This document shows, one piece after another, positions 7,448 through 15,363 of a DNA stretch of 64,000 nt (position 1 is the stretch's first letter; every line of letters begins with the position of its first letter). A program made the position numbers and the translations under genes. Location of the stretch: positions 496,001-560,000 of the forward strand of contig NZ_NOII01000003.1 in NCBI RefSeq assembly GCF_002245695.1, read 5' to 3'. The DNA is from Fictibacillus aquaticus (lineage in GTDB: Bacteria > Bacillota > Bacilli > Bacillales > Fictibacillaceae). Under the pieces are notes generated by a model. It was not told the DNA's origin. It worked only from the letters and a program-made list of their open reading frames with translations, and did not search any database.

Positions 7448-7551
7448 TTTAATCTCCTTAAACGAAAAAGTTATTGTAAAATCATTTTAACACTTGTAAT
7501 CATATTGTAACAAATGGTAGATTAAAGAAAGTTTCTTTAAGGAGTGAAAGC

Positions 7552-8688
7552 ATGTTTAGTAAATTCATAACTTCTAGTATAGTTTTTTTTATTATTTTAG
7601 GACTAGCATCTGAGGCAAGTGCGCATCCAGGACGGCTGGATGGCAACGGAGGGCATAACTGTTCAGAGAAATCGATTTCAAAAGGCCTTTGTACCGGTTA
7701 TCACTATCACAATGGAAATGGACCAACACCAACACCAGCGCCAGCACCAGCTCCTGCTCCGAAGCCAGCGCCAGCACCAGCTCCTGCTCCGAAGCCAGCG
7801 CCTGTACCAGCTCCAAAGCCTGCACCAGCACCGGCTCCTAAGCCAAAACCAGCACCGCAGCCGGCACCTGCACCAAAACCAAAGCCGAAGCCAGCACCAC
7901 AAAAAGTAGATGAAAAACAGGTGAAAGCAGACAAGCTTTACAAGACAGCAACTAGTTTGATACAGTCGAAAAACTATAAAGAAGCAATTGTTGAAATTGA
8001 AGCTATTTATGAGTTAGAAAAAGCAGACGCAAAAGTAGAGGATCTTTTAGAGGAAGCGTTCAACGGCATTTTCACAGCATCAACACATCATCTTAAAATT
8101 AAAAAATACAAAAAAGCCAAATCTGATTTGAACTTTATATTAGATCATGAAAAATCAGGAACTGAGCTGAAGAAGAAAAGCGGAGATCTGCTAAAAGTGG
8201 TAAAAGCAGAAGAGAAGTATAACAAGCTTTTTAAGAAAGCAAAAAAAACATTAGTTGAAAAAGAGTATGAAGAGACGCTCAATACACTCGATGAGCTTCT
8301 TGTAATGAAAAAAAACGAAGCTGAGGTAACAAAACTTAAGCAGCGAACGCTTGAAGATTTAACAAAAGATATGAAAAAAACGGTCGAAAATCAATCGTAT
8401 AAAAAGGCAAAAAAGTGGCTGAAGCTGCTCATTATTAATGCTCCTGCCAATCTGCAGCCCCAATACAAAGAGCTGCTAAAGGACGTTGAGAAGGAAGCCG
8501 TCATTCAAGAGACACTTGGCGTTAAGAGTTGGGACCGTGATGGAAATTCACTTTTCAATCACATTATGGAGGCGGAAAACGAGACTCCTTATAATCAGTC
8601 CATTATCAAAAGCCTAAAGAACAGTTTGGTGGAAAAAGGCGAGGAACTCAGCTTTATTTTTAAAACGCATATTAAACAATTATTTTAA
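7552..8688 (+). CDS. Secreted YHYH-domain protein with Pro-Ala linker and helical repeats
   Basis: A 378-residue protein. It has a signal peptide (hydrophobic 6-20, cleavage near ASA-HPG). A YHYH-type domain follows: HPGRLDGNGGHNC...GLCTGYHYHNG (about 25-55), a His/Cys-rich segment found in secreted Bacillus proteins of unknown function. Residues about 58-115 are a PAP/PKP repeat likely to span the cell wall. The rest (about 125-330) is charged and helical with TPR-like spacing (YKEAIVEIEAIYELEKAD, EEYEETLNTLDELLVMKK). No sortase signal is present. It is probably co-transcribed with the membrane protein 12 bp downstream. Confidence 0.75.
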   Translation: MFSKFITSSIVFFIILGLASEASAHPGRLDGNGGHNCSEKSISKGLCTGYHYHNGNGPTPTPAPAPAPAPKPAPAPAPAPKPAPVPAPKPAPAPAPKPKPAPQPAPAPKPKPKPAPQKVDEKQVKADKLYKTATSLIQSKNYKEAIVEIEAIYELEKADAKVEDLLEEAFNGIFTASTHHLKIKKYKKAKSDLNFILDHEKSGTELKKKSGDLLKVVKAEEKYNKLFKKAKKTLVEKEYEETLNTLDELLVMKKNEAEVTKLKQRTLEDLTKDMKKTVENQSYKKAKKWLKLLIINAPANLQPQYKELLKDVEKEAVIQETLGVKSWDRDGNSLFNHIMEAENETPYNQSIIKSLKNSLVEKGEELSFIFKTHIKQLF

Positions 8689-8700
8689 GGGGACAGTGGT

Positions 8701-9324
8701 ATGCAGCCAGATAAAACGTTAACAAGAAAAAAGGGCATTTTTCAGAAATCCTGGATCACATGGGCTTTCCTTATTTTGTTTCCGCCGCTAGGGCTATTCA
8801 TTTTATGGAAACAAAAGAAATATACAACCAAGAAACGATGGGCAATTACGGCAGGTGCAGCAGCATATTTTGCTGCACCGATTGCAGCTGGAGCGCTAAT
8901 GACTGCTCCGCTCTATTACAGCCATCAGGAATTTACCGAATCATTTGCTGAAGAAGTGAAAGCACTAAAGCTAAACTACAAGCTCGAGGGAACAAAGAAG
9001 GAAAAAGAAACGATAACGTCGCTCGTGACTGATGATGTGACAGTTATCGAAAATATTGATGAGTCTGGAAAGGTTCATGAATTAATCATGGTAGGCCAGG
9101 GAGACGGACAGGATATCGTGCTTACGATGGGACTACTTGTTAGCATGACGAATCCTGATTTAAGTAAAAAAGAAGTAGGGAACGTGCTTAAAGAATTGCG
9201 TTTGTTTGATGAGTCCTACAATTATCACAAAAATGAAACATCGATTGAAGAGGGCTTTATTCGCTACAATTTAAAATACGATCAAACCGCTGGCGTGATT
9301 TTCAGCGTCTCGAGGGTTAATTAA
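8701..9324 (+). CDS. Membrane-anchored protein of unknown function
   Basis: A 207-residue protein with two N-terminal hydrophobic segments (ITWAFLILFPPLGLFILW and a second Ala/Gly-rich stretch near residues 48-70), then a soluble domain of about 135 residues with alternating strands and helices. I do not recognise the family. It starts 12 bp after the YHYH gene behind AAGGGGACA, so the two are likely an operon. It ends 5 bp before a palindromic repeat. Confidence 0.6.
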   Translation: MQPDKTLTRKKGIFQKSWITWAFLILFPPLGLFILWKQKKYTTKKRWAITAGAAAYFAAPIAAGALMTAPLYYSHQEFTESFAEEVKALKLNYKLEGTKKEKETITSLVTDDVTVIENIDESGKVHELIMVGQGDGQDIVLTMGLLVSMTNPDLSKKEVGNVLKELRLFDESYNYHKNETSIEEGFIRYNLKYDQTAGVIFSVSRVN

Positions 9325-9328
9325 AAGA

Positions 9329-9396
9329 GGGGGTACGGTACCTTTTCATTTTGAACCCGCTGCATAGCGGTTTCACCGAAAAGGTACCGTACCCCC
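9329..9396. repeat. GGTACC palindrome element (full length)
   Basis: GGGGGTACGGTACCTTTTC pairs with GAAAAGGTACCGTACCCCC. The interior holds a second small stem, CCGCTGCATAGCGG. It lies between convergent genes, with no T-tract after the arms. Confidence 0.93.
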
Positions 9397-9409
9397 TAAT
9401 TCATTCTAT

Positions 9410-11092
9410 TTATCTTCCAATATCCACAATACGGTCTTCATCAGCCGGATCAACGTTTACAAGCTTCGCTACGTAATCGCGCAGGTTCTCCCAGTCAGAG
9501 ATCCCGAGATCTGTCACACGCCCAGAGTCATAAGCCTGTTTAAACACAGTAAACCCATCGCCGCCTTTTGCAGTAAAGGCGTTTGTTGCAATAACATATT
9601 GCTTGCTAGGATCAATCGCTGTAAACGTGCCGTCTGCGTTTTTCACATCCATAGAAACAACGCGCGAGCCAGCTGGCTTCGTGCTGTCATACGTGAACTT
9701 CATTCCCGAAACGTGAAGGAATCCTCCGCTTTCCTTAGGCGCTTGACTGACACTGTGCTCAAGCGCTGACTTGATTTCAGCACCCGTAAGCTTCATTGTC
9801 GCTAACGTGTTCCCGAATGGAAGGGTAGTCAAGACTTCGCCAAGTGTAATCTCACCTTGGTTGATCGTCGCACGTATACCACCGCCATTTTGCATCGCGA
9901 TAACTGTTTCAGCGTTGTAGGCCTTTGCTTTATCGAGCATGCCGTCTGTAATAAGGTTTCCAAGCGGAAGCTCTGAATTTCGCACACTTACTCCTGTACC
10001 ATCCGTACGCGGCGCTTCAAGTGCTTTTACCGCCGTACCGCCAGTCGGTGTGTTTTTCAGCTCTGCAATTTTATCAGAATACTTTTTCAGCATCTCAGCC
10101 GCCTGCGGGTCTGCTGCTTTGTCGGCTACTTTAATGAGCTGGCCGGAATGGCTGATCACTTTTCCTTTTTTGTTAAACTCGACATCAAGCGTTCCAAGGT
10201 ACTCGCTGTACTGGTATGCCTGGACGATAACCGTTGGATCTTTCGCTTTGCCGTTTTCATCTGCTGAAATCACTACCGGTGCGTTCAGCTGCGTGTGGCT
10301 GTGCCCGCCGACAATAACATCGATGCCGTCCACGTACTTGGCAAGCTCTAGGTCGTTGTCATACTCAGGATTGTCGTCATATCCAAGGTGAGTGACCGCC
10401 ACGACCTTGTTGATGCCGCGTCTTTCAAGGAATTTAACCGCCTTGTTCGCTTCTTTTATATAATTCTCAAATTCTACTGTTCCAGGGCTGGAAATGTCCT
10501 TCGTTTCTTCCGTTGTGAGACCAAAGAAACCAACTAACTGACCGTCCACATACTTCACGAGAGTGTTGTAGATGTTTCCGCCTTTAGGCTCAAATCGAGT
10601 ACCGCCCTTAAAAAGACCGGAAAGCTGGCTGTCGTTTGAAAAATTAACGTTTGTGCTGACGATCGGGAATTTTGCGCCTTTTACAAAGTCAGCAAGCGCC
10701 TTATGGCCTTCAGGGCTTGAGCCGAGATCAAACTCGTGGTTTCCGAGAGTCATAACGTCATAGCCTGCCAGGTTCATAAACTCAAGGTCAGCTTGTCCTT
10801 TAAACTCGTTAAAATAAAGGCTGCCAGAGAAAACGTCCCCTGCATCAATCAATAGTGATTTAGGCTTTGCCGCACGAACCTCTTTAATCGCCGTGATGCG
10901 CTTCGCAACGTTATCAAGACGAGCGTGCGTGTCGTTCGTATGCATCAAGCTAAGTGTAAACGGCTTGTCATTGCGCTCTTTATGATTACGCTTGCCGTGC
11001 GCCTCCGCATCAGATGATGCAAATGGAGCAACTGCAAGAACAGCCGCCAATGAAGACGCTGCCATTTTCTTAAAAAATTGACTATGTGCCAT
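9410..11092 (-). CDS. Secreted 5'-nucleotidase / metallophosphatase
   Basis: A 560-residue protein with a signal peptide (FKKMAASSLAAVLAVAPFAS, predicted cleavage after DAEA). The N-terminal metallophosphatase domain shows all metal-binding blocks: NDTHARLDN, DAGDVFSGS, GNHEFD, THLGYD and GGHSH. The C-terminal 5'-nucleotidase domain has NSELPLGNLITDGML and MQNGGGIRATINQGEITLGE. Family members release phosphate and nucleosides from extracellular nucleotides or UDP-sugars. There is no LPXTG or SLH anchor (it ends DEDRIVDIGR), so it is probably released. It is a single-gene unit flanked by two palindromic repeats. Confidence 0.92.
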   Translation of the reverse strand: MAHSQFFKKMAASSLAAVLAVAPFASSDAEAHGKRNHKERNDKPFTLSLMHTNDTHARLDNVAKRITAIKEVRAAKPKSLLIDAGDVFSGSLYFNEFKGQADLEFMNLAGYDVMTLGNHEFDLGSSPEGHKALADFVKGAKFPIVSTNVNFSNDSQLSGLFKGGTRFEPKGGNIYNTLVKYVDGQLVGFFGLTTEETKDISSPGTVEFENYIKEANKAVKFLERRGINKVVAVTHLGYDDNPEYDNDLELAKYVDGIDVIVGGHSHTQLNAPVVISADENGKAKDPTVIVQAYQYSEYLGTLDVEFNKKGKVISHSGQLIKVADKAADPQAAEMLKKYSDKIAELKNTPTGGTAVKALEAPRTDGTGVSVRNSELPLGNLITDGMLDKAKAYNAETVIAMQNGGGIRATINQGEITLGEVLTTLPFGNTLATMKLTGAEIKSALEHSVSQAPKESGGFLHVSGMKFTYDSTKPAGSRVVSMDVKNADGTFTAIDPSKQYVIATNAFTAKGGDGFTVFKQAYDSGRVTDLGISDWENLRDYVAKLVNVDPADEDRIVDIGR

Positions 11093-11216
11093 ACATCCAC
11101 CAACCCTTCAATTAATTAACATCTAAAACAACCATAACACGAATGATGAAAATTTAGAGAAAAAATTTTGTAAAAACGCTAAACATTTTGTAAAAATAGC
11201 CGACGAGGGAAAAGAA

Positions 11217-11284
11217 GGGGGTACGGTACCTTTTCAAATGAAAGCCGCTGCATAGCGGTTTCTCCGAAAAGGTACCGTACCCCC
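11217..11284. repeat. GGTACC palindrome element (full length)
   Basis: GGGGTACGGTACCTTTTC pairs with GAAAAGGTACCGTACCCC, with the inner stem CCGCTGCATAGCGG. It sits between two minus-strand genes, just after the stop of the C39 peptidase gene. Confidence 0.93.
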
Positions 11285-11302
11285 TTCAAAACAAACACAT
11301 CT

Positions 11303-12217
11303 TTAGTTATAGCTGATCGCCTGGCGACCCATCTGCTCCCACGCGGCGATGAAGCTGCTGCGCGCAATCTTGCGGTTTTTCTGGACAGCCAGCGGATCGT
11401 TGAAATAAATATATGAGCTGTCATAGCCCGTCACAAGAACAGAGTGCTCACGGTAAGTAATGCGTACCGGCCCCTGCGGTGTATAGAAATAAGAAAAATG
11501 CTCTGAAGAAAGCTTCGTGAAGCGTGAATTCGCGATGACCCATACAGGTCTCTTCTTTTGCAGCTGAGAGATAACCGCTGTACTGAACGGCTTTCCAGTC
11601 AAGTTAACGATGCGCGAACCCATGTACCGGCGTGCCAAGCTTTCAACTGGCTTATTGTAAACACCGTATCCCGGCTTGTTCATGTCATACATACTGCCGA
11701 CAAACCCAACATTCGGGTTGCCAAAATAAACTTTTCCGTCCGAACCTTTACGGTAAGGCGTCGTATCTTTTATCACCTTGCTGGCAAGCGTCATCTTATT
11801 GGCACTCATCCCAGCATATCCGAGCATCATGGATAAACTCGTAACCTCACAACCGCGAGGCAGTTCAGGATTTTGATTAACGAGCGGAGCGCTCAATACA
11901 ACCTTTGATGGCGGAACAGACGTTTTCACGATCCAGCTCGCAACCCATCCTTTACGGCCATCCGGCAGCACCACATGGTACCAGATCTCTTTAGAGCTGT
12001 TCGTCACCTGCTCGTAAGCTCTCATTTTAGCGCCAGTCTTTAACTGTGTCAGACGGCTGTAATTTGTACCAGGACCAGTACGGATATTCGCCACATCTAC
12101 ACTGACGTAAACCGTTTTATTAATGGCCGTTGCAGCAGACGCCTGTTTTCCCGGAATGACCGTAAAAACAGAAAGTGCCAGACACAAAGCCAGAAGCAGC
12201 TTAGTAAACTTTTTCAT
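11303..12217 (-). CDS. Secreted SH3b domain and C39-like cysteine peptidase
   Basis: A 304-residue protein with a signal peptide (LLLALCLALSVFTVIPG, cleavage near ASA-ATA). A bacterial SH3 domain (about 36-98: VANIRTGPGTNYSRL to GWVASWIV) may bind cell wall. The rest is a YvpB-type C39-like peptidase domain with a candidate catalytic Cys123 (RGCEVTSL), His258 (YREHSVLV) and a following Asp/Asn pair (FNDP). Targets are unknown; such proteins are not attached to a bacteriocin exporter, and none is encoded here. It has a good AGGAGG site before the ATG. Confidence 0.87.
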   Translation of the reverse strand: MKKFTKLLLALCLALSVFTVIPGKQASAATAINKTVYVSVDVANIRTGPGTNYSRLTQLKTGAKMRAYEQVTNSSKEIWYHVVLPDGRKGWVASWIVKTSVPPSKVVLSAPLVNQNPELPRGCEVTSLSMMLGYAGMSANKMTLASKVIKDTTPYRKGSDGKVYFGNPNVGFVGSMYDMNKPGYGVYNKPVESLARRYMGSRIVNLTGKPFSTAVISQLQKKRPVWVIANSRFTKLSSEHFSYFYTPQGPVRITYREHSVLVTGYDSSYIYFNDPLAVQKNRKIARSSFIAAWEQMGRQAISYN

Positions 12218-12375
12218 CCTTTTCCTCCTAAAAACGATTTTATTCTACAAACAATTGTATAGTTTGACAGATACTTCTTCATAAGGAAACATAACTAATT
12301 TAATGATTTATTAACCAATTAAAATAAGGAACATCAGCACCCCCAGAAACATCAAGACTTTTCGAGCTGCCCCTT

Positions 12376-12426
12376 GGGGTACGGTACCAGGGGAGAGAGC
12401 ATGGAGTGGACAGGGGGTACGGTACC
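12376..12426 (+). repeat. Two tandem GGGGTACGGTACC half-sites
   Basis: GGGGTACGGTACC occurs at 12376-12388 and again at 12414-12426, in the same orientation and 38 bp apart. They lack the opposite arm and so cannot form the long hairpin of the full elements. Confidence 0.85.
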
Positions 12427-12579
12427 TGTTGATAACTATTTCGATAGATTTCATACGTTATCCACAGAAACACAGCAATAATCTATATTCCGACAAATAC
12501 CGAGTCGGTTTTCAAAACTTTCGTCATAACTCCCTGTGCATACTGTTGACGGCTTGGTGGATAAGTGGATTTGTCCACA
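12427..12579. promoter_or_regulatory. Cluster of DnaA-box-like 9-mers
   Basis: TTATCCACA, a perfect consensus DnaA box, lies at 12458-12466 on the plus strand. One-mismatch boxes lie at 12427-12435 (TTATCAACA, minus), 12556-12564 (TTATCCACC, minus) and 12571-12579 (TTGTCCACA, plus). All are in the 551-bp gap (12218-12768) between divergent genes. No replication initiator gene is nearby, so this is not the chromosomal origin; a titration or regulatory cluster is possible. Confidence 0.5.
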
Positions 12580-12590
12580 GATAAAATCTC

Positions 12591-12658
12591 TGGGGTACGG
12601 TTCCTTTTCCATATGAAGCGGCTGCAAAGCGGTTTCTCCGAAAAGGTACCGTACCCCA
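12591..12658. repeat. GGTACC palindrome element (full length)
   Basis: TGGGGTACGGTTCCTTTTC pairs with GAAAAGGTACCGTACCCCA except for one mismatch (GGTTCC against GGTACC). The interior has CGGCTGCAAAGCGG. It lies upstream of the small membrane protein gene at 12769. Confidence 0.9.
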
Positions 12659-12768
12659 AGTTGTTTGTTTTATAAAAAATTCCTGCCGGAGTAAATAGGA
12701 GGAGGGTAAGAAAAAGAGGCTATAGAATTCTATAAAACAGAAAATTACTTTGAAAGAGGGCAGCAAGA

Positions 12769-13050
12769 ATGAATAAGGCATTGAACATCGGGGCGTTTTT
12801 GGGGGCGCTCATATGCATAGGATTGTCGTATAGCGCAATATCATATCTGGATTTAAGCGCAACCTATGCGTTACATCCGCTAATGGCCATCGTATATGTA
12901 ACCTTATGCGTTTTTTTACTAGGGGTATTGGGTTTCAAGGGGATACGTGGATGGGTGTCCGCATTTAGAAGTCTGGCGACAATCGGGATGACAGTGGGAT
13001 TAGTAATTTTTATTCTTGTCCTTCACTCGGTAGGCAGTCTTATAAAATAA
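12769..13050 (+). CDS. Small three-helix membrane protein
   Basis: A 93-residue protein with three hydrophobic segments (about 6-28, 38-58 and 68-90) and few charged residues. I do not recognise the family. The ATG at 12769 follows GAAAGAGGGCAGCAAGA. It is transcribed alone, away from the C39 peptidase gene, behind the DnaA-box-like cluster and a palindromic element, and it ends at a small GGTACC hairpin shared with the convergent anti-sigma gene. Confidence 0.6.
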   Translation: MNKALNIGAFLGALICIGLSYSAISYLDLSATYALHPLMAIVYVTLCVFLLGVLGFKGIRGWVSAFRSLATIGMTVGLVIFILVLHSVGSLIK

Positions 13051-13052
13051 AG

Positions 13053-13079
13053 TCCGGTACCACTTGATATGGTACCGGA
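13053..13079. repeat. Short GGTACC hairpin between convergent genes
   Basis: TCCGGTACCA pairs perfectly with TGGTACCGGA around CTTGATA. It is a short relative of the dispersed palindrome family (CCGGTACC core rather than ACGGTACC) and may act as a transcription end for either gene. Confidence 0.75.
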
Positions 13080-13089
13080 TCCGGGATAG

Positions 13090-14538
13090 TTATTTTAGGA
13101 TGGGTTGACCATCCGATTGACCAACTATCTCAATAGTTGTATAGGCATCATGTTCAGGTGTTTCTGGTTTTTCCAGATTAACATAAAAATGCACTTTGAC
13201 CTCAGTTCCAGAAATGTTCCAAGGATTAGGGGCGAAACTATAATCAGGAATATTTAAATTCTTCTTATCAGGATCGAAAATTTTATATAAAAACAGGTAA
13301 AGTTGGCTAAATTGATCTTCAGCATCATAACGTGATGTTTCTGTATCGTAATTTTCATTAGTGTTAAATGATATGCTTATTTTTGCAAGCTTGTTTTCTT
13401 TAAATATATACGAAATTGACGAGTCTCCTTTTGCAAAATTAAAATGCGTAAATGAGTCGGTTTTCATTGAATAGTAGTCTGGATGATTTTTGGCTACTGC
13501 ATTCGGAACAATTTTTCTGAATTTTTCCTTAGACATCCCCCAAGTAAGTCCCTCAAAATACTGACGTGCTTCAGCTGCTTTTCCTTCATCAACCTCGGAT
13601 TCTGCAAGCTTGACCGGAACCTCAAATTCCAGTACCTCTCCAGTTTCATCCTGATATTTTACGATAATCACAGTTTCGTCAGCCGTCGGATTTTCCACAG
13701 CTTCAACAACGCCGTCTTCACTCACCGTCACAACGTTTTCGTCTCGGACTTCAAAGGTAACGTTTTTACGATAGTTTTCATCATTCATGACATATACGAT
13801 TTCAGCTGAATTGTTCTTTTCAAACGTCACTTGAACGTTGAGCTGGGTATCCTCATCGCCATTTACTTCACTCAATGTCTCCACGTTTATTGCCGTTGCC
13901 TTAGGAGCAGCAGCTTCATTCACAACTAAATCGCTGATGATATAAGAAGACAGCACACTCTCATCGTTATAAAAAACCACTTCAATCCCATTCTCAAGGG
14001 CAGTCGGGTCAATCTCAGCATCCAGCGGGATAGAAGATGCGAATCTGAACGGATCTCCAGCGCGCATTTCGCCCTTTGGTACATCGACCAATACTTCTGG
14101 CACACCAGCTGCTTCAGCAATGCTAGGGTTTTTCAATGCCAGCTTCATTTTAAAAGGTACACCCGCATGCTGGGACTTGTTTACAACACTGCCTTTCACG
14201 TCCAGTGTCTTCGTGTCCGGATCATACGTTACAGTTCCTTTAGGCTCTGAGAACTGCTCGTTCGGTGCCGCGAATTGCTCTTTTACTTCTTTTTTCTCAG
14301 CACTGTTAGGCGCTTTTTCGTAGTTCATTACTTCATAACCAGCAAAAGCGATTCCAGCAACAACCGCGGCAGTCAGCACCTGTGGCGCATAGCTCTTGCG
14401 CTTCGGTTTAATTTTCGCGTACCGTAGTTCCTCGATTTTTCTCAGGACGGCCGCCTCATCCTTTGCGGTAAACACTTTTTCAGTAGACATTTCATCATTT
14501 AAAATGCTATTAAGGTTACTCAGCTTTTTCTCCATCAT
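13090..14538 (-). CDS. Putative anti-sigma factor, single-pass membrane protein
   Basis: A 482-residue protein. The first about 48 residues are cytoplasmic and charged (LNDEMSTEKVFTAKDEAAVLRKIEELR), one hydrophobic segment follows (VLTAAVVAGIAFAGYEVM, about 52-69), and the rest is extracellular. That part has an Ig-like region near residues 215-310 (VETLSEVNGDEDTQLNVQ... VVTVSEDGVVEAVENPTAD) and a C-terminal domain with GLTWGMSKEKFRKIV. It is encoded immediately after an ECF sigma factor with overlapping stop and start, the usual arrangement for a cognate anti-sigma factor. The anti-sigma role is inferred from context and topology; no ZAS zinc motif is present. Confidence 0.68.
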   Translation of the reverse strand: MMEKKLSNLNSILNDEMSTEKVFTAKDEAAVLRKIEELRYAKIKPKRKSYAPQVLTAAVVAGIAFAGYEVMNYEKAPNSAEKKEVKEQFAAPNEQFSEPKGTVTYDPDTKTLDVKGSVVNKSQHAGVPFKMKLALKNPSIAEAAGVPEVLVDVPKGEMRAGDPFRFASSIPLDAEIDPTALENGIEVVFYNDESVLSSYIISDLVVNEAAAPKATAINVETLSEVNGDEDTQLNVQVTFEKNNSAEIVYVMNDENYRKNVTFEVRDENVVTVSEDGVVEAVENPTADETVIIVKYQDETGEVLEFEVPVKLAESEVDEGKAAEARQYFEGLTWGMSKEKFRKIVPNAVAKNHPDYYSMKTDSFTHFNFAKGDSSISYIFKENKLAKISISFNTNENYDTETSRYDAEDQFSQLYLFLYKIFDPDKKNLNIPDYSFAPNPWNISGTEVKVHFYVNLEKPETPEHDAYTTIEIVGQSDGQPILK

Positions 14539-15086
14539 TCACGGCCTCCTTTCTTTTCATAGATTTCCTGCAGTTTGTTCCGTCCTCGTATGAGGCGCGT
14601 TTTCAGCGTTCCTTCGTTCACGCCGATTATGCTGCTTATTTCCTTCAATGAAAATTGTTTGTAGTAGTAGAGTATGACGACTTCGCGATATTTTAGCGGC
14701 AGCTCGAGTACCGAGTCAGCCAGCATTTTGTTGTCCGAGTTTTGAATCACGTCTTCCTCAATCGTTGTCGAAGATGCGCTTGTCAGCGGCATCCATTTGT
14801 CTGTAAACGATATTTTGCGGTGATGCCAGCTTCGCAAATAGTCTTTGGAGCGGTTGATCGCGATCGTGTAGATCCAGCTGCGCACAGCCGAATCTCCGCG
14901 GAATGTATCCAATTTGGTATACAGTGTGACAAAAACATCCTGAGTGATGTCCTCTGCCTGCTCCCAGTTTTTCACGAACGTGTACACGAGCCGTTTTATT
15001 TCCTCCCCGTACTGCCTCATAAAATAAACAATTGCGTCCTCATTGCGCTCTGAACGCCAGTCGAACTCATCTTCTGCGGTGCTCAA
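14535..15086 (-). CDS. ECF-family RNA polymerase sigma factor
   Basis: A 183-residue protein. Sigma region 2 spans about residues 20-90 (EQAEDITQDVFVTLYTKLDTF, then AVRSWIYTIAINRSKDYLRS). Region 4 spans about 120-175 (LPLKYREVVILYYYKQFSLK, then INGVNEGT-type helix-turn-helix as IIGVNEGTLKTRLIRGR). It closely resembles SigX/SigV-type factors, but I cannot assign an orthologue. The start is TTG at 15086, behind AAAGGAGG at proper spacing; no in-frame ATG is available nearby. It overlaps the anti-sigma gene and has an ECF-like promoter of its own about 30 bp upstream. Confidence 0.9.
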   Translation of the reverse strand: MSTAEDEFDWRSERNEDAIVYFMRQYGEEIKRLVYTFVKNWEQAEDITQDVFVTLYTKLDTFRGDSAVRSWIYTIAINRSKDYLRSWHHRKISFTDKWMPLTSASSTTIEEDVIQNSDNKMLADSVLELPLKYREVVILYYYKQFSLKEISSIIGVNEGTLKTRLIRGRNKLQEIYEKKGGRE

Positions 15087-15117
15087 GTAATTGACCTCCT
15101 TTGTTCTCTGATGGTAA

Positions 15118-15144
15118 GACGATGCTCGCCTTCAACAGGCTTCA
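15118..15144 (-). promoter_or_regulatory. Predicted ECF-type promoter of the sigma/anti-sigma operon
   Basis: On the minus strand TGAAGC (15144-15139) and CGTC (15121-15118) are separated by 17 bp, matching the TGAAAC-N16/17-CGTM pattern of Bacillus ECF promoters. It sits about 30 bp before the TTG start and suggests autoregulation. Confidence 0.55.
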
Positions 15145-15220
15145 AAAAAATGACAAGTTTTTTATCCTTTGCCATTATGGAGGAAAATCATGGGAGAGGG
15201 TAGGGGCTAAAGGTGGATTC

Positions 15221-15288
15221 TGGGGTACGGTACCTTTTCCTTATGAAGCCGCCGCAGAGGCAATTCTTCGAAAAGGTACCGTACCCCA
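15221..15288. repeat. GGTACC palindrome element (full length) between divergent genes
   Basis: TGGGGTACGGTACCTTTTC pairs with GAAAAGGTACCGTACCCCA. The interior (GAAGCCGCCGCAGAGGCAATTC) is a diverged copy of the common one. It lies upstream of both the sigma factor operon and glycerate kinase. Confidence 0.93.
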
Positions 15289-15363
15289 ATAAAAAATCGA
15301 AGGATTAGCAGCTTTGCTAAAGAACATATTCTTAGGAAGCAAAGAGAAAGGTTTTGACTGAAA

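Noticed and set aside
7710-7900. Repetitive tract that might be a CRISPR or VNTR locus
   Set aside because: It is an in-frame Pro-Ala/Pro-Lys codon repeat within the YHYH protein; no spacer-repeat structure.
12427-12579. DnaA-box cluster as the chromosomal origin
   Set aside because: No dnaA, dnaN, gyrase or rpmH genes are near and no AT-rich unwinding element is evident beside the boxes.
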